DNA of 64,000 bases, taken from the NCBI GenBank assembly GCA_023213395.1, contig CM041465.1:172553741-172617740 (forward strand). The letters run 5' to 3'. Positions 54,430-64,000 of the stretch are shown here, one piece after another. The DNA comes from Cycas panzhihuaensis (taxonomy: Eukaryota; Cycadophyta). The notes beneath the pieces are model-generated. The model ran no database searches. It was not told the origin of the DNA and saw only the letters and a program-made list of their open reading frames with translations. Within the stretch, counting starts at the first letter, position 1, and each line of letters opens with the position of its first letter. The position numbers and the translations under genes are program-made.

Positions 54430-56067
54430 TCAAACATCTCCCCATTGGCTGTTTTTTCTTTGAGAATTCCTATGTACTTTTTCTTGTATACACATTCTGG
54501 GGTGGGTTGCTCCCTCTTCCCCGACCGCGTCCTCTATAAGCTCTTCCCCTAAGGTTATAGAAATAGTCCCTTGTGTTGTGACTATCCATGTCACATATAT
54601 GACACCATCTATCCTTTTGGTGCATTGCACTATTTTTGGATTGATTTCGCATTCCTTAGTTGTATGCAAACTTTCCTCGCAAATATGACACTTCCTGGTC
54701 CTTCTTTTTCTTTACTTCTTCCTCCTCTTTTTTATTTTTCATCTTGAGTCTTGCTACTTCTTTCCTAAGAGCTTCAATTTCCGATTCCTCTTTTAAGATT
54801 CCCATTTGGAAAAGGGGTCGATTATGTTGGTTTTGTTTCATTTCTCTTATCTCTTCTTGTAGCCTTAGTAATAGGGGATCATGCCCTCCAACTTGACCAT
54901 CCATCTCTGCTTCGAAGTCCAATGCCAATTCCTAAGCATTTTTTAAGCATTTGAGGGGATGTGCATGCATCATAGATCTCAATTTCTCGTTTAACCCTCT
55001 GACGAAGTAGTTTTTCATGTTATGGTATGCAACCATCTCATTGATCATGTTGACAACAATTATTTTCAAGCGACTGATGTAGGTTAACACTGATTCACCG
55101 AGCCTCTGTTTGATTTCTCTAAGGGCAATCTCCACAGCCTCGTTACTTCAAAATTTTTAAAATCTTTCCTCAAATGATTTCTTTATATTCTCCCATGTTT
55201 CCGCTTTGTCCAACTCTTTGTACCATGCCAATGGTACTCCTCTTAATGTGTAAGCAAATCTTGCCTTTATTTCATCTTTATCTGTGATTTTCTTCACATC
55301 GATCAAGTTTTGAAACAAGTACATGTGCTCGACTACATCTAAGGTGTCGTTGAAGATAAGTTTCCCGAAATCCCTCGAATCATCCATCTTTGGCGATTTT
55401 ACTAGTGTCCTTCCCAGTGGTGATTCTTCTCTTTTTGGCTTTTCAAAGGATTCTACTTCTTTTTCTCCACCCTTCACTTTAGGTGGTGTATTTGGGGTGC
55501 TTCGTGTAGCACTATCTTTCCCAAATAGAGGATTCTAAAATGGTGTTTTTAAATGTATTGGTTCTGGTACTCCTAGCACTTGTATCGTCAATGGTGTGAC
55601 CACTAAATATGATTGCTCGGACCCCCTGTCCAATGAATCCTCAAGTAGTTGCCTTGTTAATTTATTTTTCCAATATGCCGAGGGACCTTCCTCTGCCTTC
55701 TTCTCGTTATCACTTAGGTCCTTCGGGGTATCATCCACACTTGTATATTCTTCCTTCCCTAGGGTGTTGTTTTGTTTCACCACTCCTCTTGGTTTTTCCT
55801 CCTTTTTTGGGCTTGAAAGGTCATACTTGATTAGAGCAGGTGTTAGTACCATTTATTCGCCATTAATTTCCTCTCCTTGTTCTTGAGGTGTCTGGGCTCC
55901 ACTTGCCTCAAATTCTTCAATGGACTATCCCTTAGTCTCGTTATTACGTAGACTCAAACTTCTTGTTCTTCTTAAGTTTGATTCCTTTGACCATCATAAT
56001 GCCCTTTGTCTGCTTGTTTCCTTCCCCTTAGGTGAAGTACCCTTTTAGAAGGCCTCTTAGGTGGCAT
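54430..56067 (-). pseudogene. Element E gag (Athila/Tat-like)
   Basis: ATG at 56067 (MPPKRPSKRVL) lies shortly after PBS and leader. Readable parts: DDTPKDLSDNEKKAEEGPSA, DDSRDFGKLIFNDTLDVVEH, DEIKARFAYTLRGVPLAWYK and NIKKSFEERF (capsid), IALREIKQRLGESVLTYISR, MKNYFVRGLNEKLRSMMHAH, a coiled-coil LLRLQEEIREMKQNQHN and EIEALRKEVARLKMKNKKEE, and a knuckle CHICDMDSHNTRDY whose last Cys is Tyr. A Gly/Arg-rich RGRGRGRGSN follows. Only a few breaks occur. Pol is missing; element F lies beyond. Confidence 0.87.
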
Positions 56068-56076
56068 TGGAAGGTC

Positions 56077-56128
56077 CCCTGGCTGTCGGAGGCTGAGTTA
56101 TAGCTCGCCATCACGACGACAGCCAGGG
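56077..56128 (-). other. 12-bp perfect stem-loop in the E leader
   Basis: CCCTGGCTGTCG (56077-56088) pairs with CGACAGCCAGGG (56117-56128) around a 28-base loop, ending ten bases from the gag ATG. Element F has a smaller hairpin, GTGGTTT/AAACCAC at 47606-47625, in the same position. Candidate packaging or dimerisation signal. Confidence 0.7.
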
Positions 56129-56194
56129 TCCTTTGTCCTTTGAACATTTTCCCCTTATAAAACTCCTGGCCCTCGTCCCTCCTTAGTGGACGTA

Positions 56195-56208
56195 GGCAAT
56201 GGAACCAA
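56195..56208 (-). promoter_or_regulatory. Primer-binding site of element E
   Basis: Minus-strand TTGGTTCCATTGCC directly after the LTR end; three differences from the TTGGCGCCGTTGCC type used by Athila/Tat elements. Confidence 0.7.
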
Positions 56209-56890
56209 TGTTGAATTCAAAGTTCACTACACTTGTGAAACTGGCACTTGTCAAGGAATCACTGGTAGTCTAGTTTAGGATACAGTCAACATGCTTCGTT
56301 TCCCATTAACTATCATTAAGGTTCTCATGCACACAATGTTATCACACATTCATCCTTAATTCATCACAATACCATCATAAATTCCACACAATAGTACATC
56401 AAACAACATGTATTCACTATACAATCATCACGGTATGCTTAAGACACAATATTCCATGTAACTCTTCGCTTTATTAAGCAGTACGTTTCATACATTCAGT
56501 TCTGGAACATATCCTATATACATTCTAGCTACAAATATAGGATTCTGTCACATAGGTCCCAAAAGGGAATGCATCTACTGCAACTCTAGTCCGTACCACT
56601 TTCTTGGTTTGTTGGGTGTCGTACTACCATGTGGAATGAATGTTCGGCTCTCACCGTTGGAATGGTCCTCAATGATCTCCTTAAATGCATCCTTTTGATG
56701 CTTTTTGATGAAGGGTTATGACTCCCTATCATAACCATACCTTTTCATTATCAATGTAACCTTTCACTTAAACATGTGATTAGTCTCCTTTAATGGTGCC
56801 TTTTCCATCCGTATGTCCGAGCGTACGTTCATTTGGGCTGACATCACCATCTATGGGTGCCTTTGGGTCAAACATGCTCATGCGTATGGA
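56209..56890 (-). repeat. 5' LTR of element E, U3 end truncated or abutted by element D
   Basis: Ends (minus) TTGAATTCAACA. It shares CATGTTGAC.GTATCCT.AAACTAGACTA, GGTGAGAGCCGAA, a GGTTATGA..TCATAACCCTTCA block and GTACG words with the LTR at 2491-3401. From about 56890 rightward the sequence is instead the 3' internal region of element D. Confidence 0.75.
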
Positions 56891-57019
56891 GGAAGTCTGC
56901 TTTAGAGATCCACTTAGCTTGTGTGGGCCAAGTTCCTTTGCTGCCAACAAGGCAAGTTATGATAAGCCACTATCTGGTGTGTCGTTGTTTGGTGTCCAAC
57001 AAAGTATCTTCCTATAGAG

Positions 57020-58300
57020 GTGGTCGAAAATTTGAAATTGTGCTTGATGGGTGTGTAGGATTAGGTTCAGTTTCCAATTGTGGGGGTTCATACAATTTGA
57101 GTTGGTTGATGTTGACAACATTGTGGATTCTTAGATGTACAAGTAAGTCAAGTCGATAAGCATTGGCGTTGACTTGTTGAAGAATGGTGTAAGGTCCAAA
57201 CTTGATAAGTTTGAGCTTGTGATGATGTTTGCATCTATGTCAGTGCAGATGTAGCCAAACCCTATCGCCAACATTGAAGCTAGTTGAGACTCGATGTTGA
57301 TCATGTTGAGTCTTGTAGTTTTCCTAAGTTTGCGGCAGTATTTGTTGAACTGATGTGTGTAGGTGCGACAAATGCTCAATGAAGTTGGTGGCCTTTTGTT
57401 GTTCCTTGTCTTCGTGCTTAGTAGCTAGAGATGGTAATGCTAAGGGAAGCTCGTATGGAGCTAGTGGTTGGCAACCATAGCAAACCTCAAATGGCAAATG
57501 TCTAGTTGATCTATGGATGCTCGATTGTAGCTGTGCTAAACATGGTGAAGATGCATGTCTCACAGCTTATCGTAATACTGGGAAATTCTAAGGGCTTGAA
57601 CCAGTGTCCTATTAACCACTTTTGTTTAGCCATCAATCTAGGGATGCAATGATGTGGGAAATTTGAGCTAACATACGAGCATCTTCCATAAGGATTACTA
57701 GAAGTGGCTTACAAATCAATTGTCCCTGTCTAAGATAATAGAAAGTGGTAATCCAAAGTGAGTCCATACATGTTGGAACAATAGAGTGGTCATTTGTGGA
57801 GCAGAGATTTCCTTTTTACATGGTATGAAGATGACCACTTTGGAAAATCGACAAACAATGACAAAGATACAGACATTGCCATGTGTGGTGGGTAGTCCGC
57901 TAAGAAAATCCACTGAAATTGATTCCCATGGTCTAGTTGGGATGGGTAATGGTAGGTAAAGATCGAGCTTCCAACATCGAGCTTCCTATTGGCTACCTTA
58001 GATTTGCTGGATAGAGAGCATCATCGAATGTATGCTTTGATCGTTTTTTGCATGGATGGCCAGTAAAAATAACATTGTAAATGTTGAAGAGTCTTTTGAG
58101 TCCCAAAATGACCATTGTAGGAGGATGAGAGAGCTTCCTTAAGAAGTTGTTGTCGTGGAGCGCCACTGGGTATACAAAGCTTGTTGCATTTGTACAATAA
58201 TTCATTCTTAATGTGGTAATCCAAGTATGGTTCCTGATTGATGATTGTTGGTTGAGCCAATGCCTCCATGATAGGCAAAAATTGAAGATCTTCCATGTAG
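57020..58300 (-). pseudogene. Element D integrase
   Basis: Zinc finger: LLKEALSSSYNGHFGTQKTL, QHLQCYFYWPSMQKTIKAYI (58021-58296). Core: MDFLSGLPTTHGNVCIFVIV and CRFSKVVIFIPCKKEISAPQ (57716-57913; first catalytic Asp present, unlike element C). Then LQSSIHRSTRHLPFEVCYGC and QPLAPYELPLALPSLATKHE (57324-57563), and the C-terminus NVGDRVWLHLH-like with NANAYRLDLLVHLRIHNVV-like residues. Several frameshifts. Confidence 0.87.
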
Positions 58301-58870
58301 AGATTCTTCCAATCAGTATAAAAGATAAATTGGTTGTCGAGCAGTGTAATGAGTGCTATTGTCGGAGGTCGGCTAATGAAATCCGATACCTTATTAGATG
58401 CTCCTTTTTTGTATTTGATGATGAAGTTGAATTGTTATATATAAGATGCCTACTTGAGATGCCTATACTCCTGAATGTTTGACTGAGTGTTGAGGAATTG
58501 CAATGGTTGACGATCAGTATGGACTATAGTTTCTTTGCCCAATAGAAATTGACGCCAATGTTTGAGAGCTTAGACGAGGGCATAGAATTCCTTGTCATAT
58601 GTGTTGTAATTGAGCTTGGCATGTGAGAAGGCTTCCAAGTGATAAGCAATGGGATGTCCTCCCTGCTTGAGTGCTGCGCCTAGAGTAAATTGAGAGGTGT
58701 CTATCTCAAATTCGAAGGGTTGCTCCTCATTGGGTAGCTAGACAACTAGTGCTGTGCAGAGGGCGACCTTTAATTTTTGGAATGTTGATTCAGTGTGAGA
58801 ATTCCAAGTGAATTCCTATGTGTTGCTTGTGAGCACATTCAATGGATGTGCAATGTTGGAAAAATGCCTG
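58301..58870 (-). pseudogene. Element D RNase H
   Basis: Minus-strand, in two frames: FEIDTSQFTLGAALKQGGHP, IAYHLEAFSHAKLNYNTYDK, EFYALV, LKHWRQFLLGKETIVHTDRQ, PLQFLNTQSNIQEY and YKKGASNKVSDFISRPP. These are the RNase H catalytic region (ETDAS block changed to EIDTS) and connection; the DHQ box reads DRQ. Confidence 0.85.
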
Positions 58871-59600
58871 ATGAACTTCCTATAGAAGTTGACACTACCT
58901 AGAAAGCTTTTGAGTTGTGTGAGATTCTTGCGAGTTGGCCAATCCTTGGTGATTTGGACTTTCACTGGATCAACTTGAATTCCTTTGTCGTTAATGACAA
59001 AGCCTAGATAGGAAATGGTGTTTTGCCCAAAGGAGCATTTCTAAAGCTTGGCCTTTAAGTGTTGTCATCGTAAGAGAGACAAAACTGTGTCAAGGTGTTT
59101 GTTATGCTCATGCATGATCTTGTTGAAAGACCAATATGTCATCAAGATAAGCAATAACAAATTTACCAAGAGGTGGGCGAAAAATGTTAGTGATGAGGCG
59201 CATGAAAGTGACCAGGGCATTGGTTAGCCCGAAGGGCATCACAAGCCATGTTATGTCTTAAATGTTGTTTTCCAAGTATCTTTGGCATCCATTCAGACTT
59301 GATGATAGCTACAGGCTAAATCAATTTTGGAGAAGTATTTAGCTCCTTGAAGTTGATCCAACAAGTCATCTATGTATGGCAGCAGGTACCTATTTTTCAT
59401 TGTTATTGTATTGAGAGCTCTATAGTCGATGCACAGTCACCAATCATTATTTTTCCTAGGTATTAAAATTTCTGGAGATGCACAAGGAGAGCAGTTAGGC
59501 TGGATTTTTTCTTTGTTGATTAATTATGCTAGTTGCATTTCAAGTTCTGCTTTGGTAAGAAGAGTGGCTCGATATGGAGCTTGGTTTGGTAACAATGCGC
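58871..59600 (-). pseudogene. Element D reverse transcriptase
   Basis: Readable minus-strand strings: [24 protein letters not shown] at about 59180-59240, [18 protein letters not shown] (YLDD at about 59138-59149, intact), LRKCSFGQNTISYLGFVIND-like and VQITKDWPTRKNLTQLKSFL with GSVNFYRKFIRHFSN. Interrupted by frameshifts, including one just after YLDD. Confidence 0.84.
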
Positions 59601-60180
59601 CACGTAAGAGAAATGGTGTGCTAAATAATTCTTATAGGAGGCAGTCCCTTTGGCTTATTGAACACATCGGTATACACATCTAAAATAGTCTTTATTGCTA
59701 CCGGCAGGATTTTATTATAATTGGTTCTCTTTGCTTCGCGAATGACACAAAAAGCCATGGATTTAGAGGTGTTGACCAATTTGGATAATTGATTGCCTGA
59801 AAGTAATGTCACAGTAGTCGGTGGTGATGTTGTTGTAGTGAGTTTGTATGCCTTGCTATCCTTATGGATTGTATAGCTATTAAGATACCCGTCATAGAGT
59901 GTCCGACGATCATGCTACTAAGGTCGCCCAAGAAATAGGCCGTTGTAGTCCATCGGAGTTACATCACAGTCAATAGTATCTATGAGTAGTGGGTAGGCAA
60001 AGGTGATTGTGCAGATGCGGTCAATAACTATGGATTACCCATTGGCAGTGACCCACCCAAGGGTGTATGGCAGTGGATGTGGATGGTGGGTAGCTGTAAG
60101 GCATCGAGGATTGCCTTAGAGATTAAATTTTTCATACTATCGTTATCTATGATGCAGAGTGTTATTTTGTCTTTGATCTA
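59601..60180 (-). pseudogene. Element D protease and linker
   Basis: LFLGRP, two stops, HDRRTLYDGYLNSYTIHKDS and KAYKLTT; then LLSGNQLSKLVNTSKSMAFC, VIREAKRTNYNKILPVAIKT and LDVYTDVFNKPKGLPPIR (59621-59812), which lead into RT. Protease N-part near 60120-60180 reads LCIIDNDSMKNLISKAIL-like residues. Confidence 0.78.
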
Positions 60181-61161
60181 GCAATTGTGAATAAAGAGCT
60201 TCTCTCGCCCCTGTGTTGAGTACTTTTTGGCCATTAGTACCAAATTAGGATCTAGTGTTTCCAGATTGGTGAGGGCAATGACTTCTAACTCTGTTGATTC
60301 GCCTTGTGGCTCTATCACGAGTGCCCTTGTTTTCTGTTGGGCCTTGCATTCTGCATCTATGTGTCTTGAGCATTTCTGGAATGAACAGTGCTTCCGCTTT
60401 GTTGGCCGCAGTGTGCAAGTTTGTGTTTTGGATGACAAGGCTTTGGTGGCGGGACCTGTGAATCATTTCGGTCATTTTTGCATTCTTGTCTCTATTTTGA
60501 GAGCAAATAGAAAGGCCACTTCTAATGTTGGTATTTCAAGCAACTCCATCTCTTGTTGCAAATGAGAGTATAATCCTCCAATAAATTTGAGTTTAAGGAG
60601 GTGACTGGGGTCATTGATTTCCAGTCTGATGTAGAGCTTCAAAAATTCATCAATGTACTGCTACGCTGATTGTCCTGACATTTGTCTAATGTGTAACCAT
60701 CGTTTGGTGAGGTCATCAATATATCCCAATGGGTAAAAACACCTTTTAATGGTTGCCTTAAAGTCGCCCCCAGTAAAAATTGGTTACTGCTGACTAAATG
60801 CTTGCCACCATGTTAAGGCCTATTTAGCCAAGTGCACTTCTACGACCATGAGTTTCTGATGTTTTGATAATTGTTGAGTCTTGAAGTAGGCTTCCAAGCT
60901 TCTAAGCCAATCATCTAGTTAATTTGCGTTTAGTGTACCATCAAACAATGAAATGGATATTTTGGCATCCACCTTAAATTGTGGTTGGTGTAGTGGTACT
61001 GCCATAGGGGCCCATTGGTGCAGCAACTGCTGAAACATAATCATCATGTTGTTGACTAGGTTCTATTGGAAGGTTTTGGAATCCTGCCTTTGTCCTCGTA
61101 GTTCTTGTGTTAGAAGTTTGGAGAGGTCCAGTTGAGATTGACCTTCTTGATCACATGACAT
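60181..61161 (-). pseudogene. Element D gag
   Basis: ATG 61161: [132 protein letters not shown]. This is a typical Ty3/gypsy capsid. Toward 60240-60440 a Cys/His-containing segment, SFQKCSRHIDAECKAQQKTR, stands where the zinc knuckle belongs. Few stops; frame changes near 60460. Confidence 0.84.
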
Positions 61162-61240
61162 GGTTGGTTAGGTATGCCTGCCTAAGTAGGGATTATAGCA
61201 ATATGCCCACGTTACGAAGGAGGGTTTTTTTTCTTTTCCT

Positions 61241-61244
<4 letters not shown>

Positions 61245-61288
<44 letters not shown>

Positions 61289-61290
61289 TG

Positions 61291-61323
<33 letters not shown>

Positions 61324-61453
61324 ACATGCATATATATATATATATATATACATACATGCATATATATATATATATACATACATGTATATATATATGCATG
61401 TATATATATACATATATATATATGTATATATACATACATGCATATATATATAT

Positions 61454-61495
<42 letters not shown>

Positions 61496-61577
61496 ATATA
61501 TATGTATACATATATAGATACACATACATATATATGTATATATACATACATACATACATACATATATATGTATATAC

Positions 61578-61645
<68 letters not shown>

Positions 61646-61649
61646 ATAT

Positions 61650-61729
<80 letters not shown>

Positions 61730-61775
61730 ATACATGCATAGATATATATATATACATATATATATGTATGTATAC

Positions 61776-61819
<44 letters not shown>

Positions 61820-61858
61820 GTATCTATATATATATATATGTATGTATACATACATATA

Positions 61859-61910
<52 letters not shown>

Positions 61911-62486
61911 CATACATATATATCTATATACATATATATGTATGTATACATACATATATATGTATATATACATACATACATATATATATGTATGTATATA
62001 TATATGTATGTATGCACATGCATAGATATATATATATATACATATGTATGTATGTATGTATACATACATATATATATATATGTATGTATGTATATGTATA
62101 TGTATATATATACATATGTATGTATATATATATATATACATATGTATGTATGTATACATACATACATATACATGTATATGTATGTATGTATACATACATA
62201 CATATATATATATATATATGTATACATACATACATATGTATATATATACATATTTATATATGTATGTATGTATGCATACATACATATATATATATACATA
62301 CATATATACATATGTATGTATACATATATATGTATATATATATATATGTATACATACATACATATGTATATATATATATACACATACATATGTATATATA
62401 TATATATATGTGTATGTATGTATGTATACATACATACATATACATGTATATGTATGTATGTATATGTATGTATATATACATACATA

Positions 62487-62557
<71 letters not shown>
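61245..62557. repeat. 1.3-kb compound microsatellite (TA)n/(TATG)n/(CATA)n/(TG)n
   Basis: Uninterrupted alternation of TA runs, TATG/CATA tetramers and TG runs (the longest at 61687-61724). Almost self-complementary throughout. Long open frames on both strands across it are a by-product of the missing stop codons and are not genes. Sits in the leader position of element D. Confidence 0.97.
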
Positions 62558-62559
<2 letters not shown>

Positions 62560-63297
62560 GGCTACAAGTGTGAGTGATCAGTGGCTGCATACGAGTACGA
62601 TAGTTTTGTAGTAGATATGACCTAGTCGTAGTTGGATTACAACCTGACAATTAAAAATTCAAATGACAATGAAAACTTTTTGGTCGTAATGGGGTTGCAA
62701 CGTGGTTGTGGTAGGTACGACCTAGTATGACCTAGTCGCAATTGAGTTGTGACCTGGTTGAAGTAGGTACGACCTAGTCATAACGAACTAGTTGCACTTG
62801 AACTACGACCTGACTATTAAAAAACCTTTAACGATAATGAAAATTTTGCTTGGGAATATATTAAGAATATTCCTTTTTTAATAACATAAGGTTGTGAACT
62901 TAAAATATCAAAAAAAAAAAATTCTGAAGACGTTGCGTGGCCGACAATTTTCACCTCCTTCGCGAGCAGATTTTGAGTAGATCGATACTTGAGAGACCCT
63001 TAGATCTTGTAGGTAGAATCGTCAGGAGAGGGCAATTTGTATGAGTACCCTTATGTGAGTGTTTCGCCAGGCGAAGTGCGGATAGGCTTTTTTGTTTCTC
63101 TTTGAGGGTGCGCATTGATGGAGTTGTTACGCATGGTCATGGTTATGAGTAGGATAACGAAGAGTAGGTCACAATTGATCTACCTTGAGTGATGTTGAGC
63201 AGATCGCAGCTGAGAGAAGCGAGTTCGAGTAGGGTTGCGAGGGTCGCCATTGAACAGGGTCACGAAGCCTTGCGAACAAGTCGCAATCGAGAGTGGT
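62558..63297. other. Unassigned sequence with GACCTAGTCG repeats
   Basis: GTA(G/C)..TA(C/T)GACCTAGTC occurs at about 62611, 62718-62735 and 62765, with a flanking unit GACCTGAC(A/T)ATTAAAAA repeated about 150 bp apart. Farther right, GAGTAG..AGATCG words recur. No coding region seen. Confidence 0.55.
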
Positions 63298-63821
63298 TGT
63301 AGCATTCCAAAATCTGGTCAAAACTATAGCATGTGACCATTCAAATCAAAGGTCTTTGGACTAAGATTCCAACAGTTCAGACAAAAGTCAATTCCAACAT
63401 CTATAACAAAAGTTGTGGTCGTCTGAAGTTTTCAGCCTGCCAATTTTTTGGGAAAGTTCCGACCAACTTCCAGTCTTGGTTTTGGGCGGGTTTATACGCC
63501 TTTTCCAGCCAACTTATATTAGTATCTTTTGGCCACCTATTTAAGGAGGAATTCGGGCCTCATTTGAGCATCTCAAAGCCAACATTGGACTATTGTAAAT
63601 CTAGCCTTAAGGTTGCTATTTACACACCCTTGGGGTTGCACTATTTAGAGGGAACCTTGCCTCGAAGAGGGTAGCAATAGTAAGAGCATTTTGGCATCTA
63701 TCATCTAGTTTCCAGTCCTCTAAAGATATGTGTCGCCACATAGATTTTAGTTGTATTTTGGAAGCATTATTTTCCTTGTTCTAGCTCTATTCATCTCCAA
63801 TTTGTGTCAAGAGGTCTGACA
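63298..63821 (+). repeat. LTR R, chromovirus family H/P
   Basis: TGTAGCATTCC to GTCTGACA. TATA-like CACCTATTTAAGGAGG is at 63533-63548. Shares TTGGACTATTGTAAATCTAG, TTGGGGTTGCACTATTTAGA, CTTGCCTCGAAGAGGGTAGC and AAAGATATG.TCG with the LTRs of H and P. Confidence 0.75.
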
Positions 63822-64000
63822 CGTATAATAAGAGCACTTCATACTTCTAGCAGAGCTGTTATTTTCAAACAATTTTTCCAGGAGATTCCAAGACAAACAA
63901 AAGTTGTCATTTTAAGTGGTATCAGAGCTTTATTTCAAAGTGGGAATTCGAAGATAATCTATAAAAATTCAGCCCAATTTTGTTCCCCCCTAAGAACGAA
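63822..64000 (+). promoter_or_regulatory. PBS-like sites and leader after LTR R
   Basis: A degenerate TATAATAAGAGC at about 63826 and a perfect TGGTATCAGAGC at 63917-63928, about 90 bp apart. The second is the better tRNA-iMet site. The element continues beyond the window. Confidence 0.65.

Larger units (their letters stand above)
56890..61165 (-). mobile_element. Element D: Ty3/gypsy element of family C, LTRs not found
   Basis: Colinear with element C from its 3' untranslated region to gag, on the same strand. Neither LTR nor PBS was recognised: the 3' end meets the element E LTR at about 56890 and the 5' leader meets the giant microsatellite at 61245. Confidence 0.82.

Noticed and set aside
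61245-62557. CRISPR array or satellite centromere repeat
   Set aside because: No spacer-repeat structure and no higher-order unit; a simple compound microsatellite.
61168-62577. Very long open frames of Tyr, Ile, Met, His and Thr on both strands
   Set aside because: They arise because TA/TATG/TG repeats lack in-frame stops; no domain, both strands equally open.

Overview
This window is plant nuclear DNA that consists almost entirely of decayed, nested LTR retrotransposons. They sit in and around four clean exons of one host gene. The families present are Ty3/gypsy chromoviruses, Ty3/gypsy Athila/Tat-like elements and Ty1/copia elements, many with primer-binding sites complementary to plant initiator tRNA-Met. 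That mix, the very low gene density and introns longer than 20 kb suggest a seed plant with a giant genome. A gymnosperm such as a conifer is my best guess, but this is inference; no species marker is visible.

Host gene: on the minus strand, exons at 45814-45933, 45125-45200, 23146-23214 and 22686-22766 join in frame with GT/AG borders. They encode about 115 codons of a CBF/Mak21 family nucleolar protein (Noc1/CEBPZ; SLOW WALKER2 in Arabidopsis). The second intron is 21,910 bp and is filled with nested retroelements. No further exon was recognised, so the flanking introns probably run past both window edges and most of the window may be intronic.

Layout, left to right. 1-3401: 3' end of an Athila/Tat-like element (integrase, an unusual ORF after pol, polypurine tract, 911-bp LTR). 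3450-4630: Copia LTR plus leader, minus strand. 4631-8640: old debris, including a G/C-rich hairpin array. About 8641-14040: a minus-strand chromovirus with all domains, broken. 14040-20760: a Copia pol pseudogene, split in its RNase H by a complete gag-only LTR element (element A, 15838-20184). 20761-23637: intron sequence with a 238-bp tandem duplication. 23638-25000: a second Copia LTR plus leader, inverted relative to the first. 26232-28510: an LTR abutting a plus-strand chromovirus integrase and its 3' LTR. 29170-43504: a Copia-type element (element N) whose LTR is split by gag-only element B (29319-34207) and whose leader is split by a full-length gypsy element (element C, 34555-40315). 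43600-44210: an LTR remnant. About 46090-47030: a minus-strand chromovirus end. 47160-54303: a plus-strand Athila/Tat element (F). 54430-56890: gag, leader and LTR of an opposing minus-strand Athila/Tat element (E). 56890-61165: a second gypsy element of C's family (D). 61245-62557: a 1.3-kb TA/TATG/TG microsatellite. 63298-64000: a chromovirus LTR and leader.

The most notable points are three. First, A and B are LTR elements with intact ends and target-site duplications that carry a Copia-like gag, no recognisable pol, and a shared unidentified coding remnant after gag. Second, element B carries about 1 kb of an apparent host gene (PELP1/RIX1-like) in antisense. Third, the first Athila/Tat-like element has an acidic, coiled-coil ORF after pol. 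All identity figures were counted by eye.
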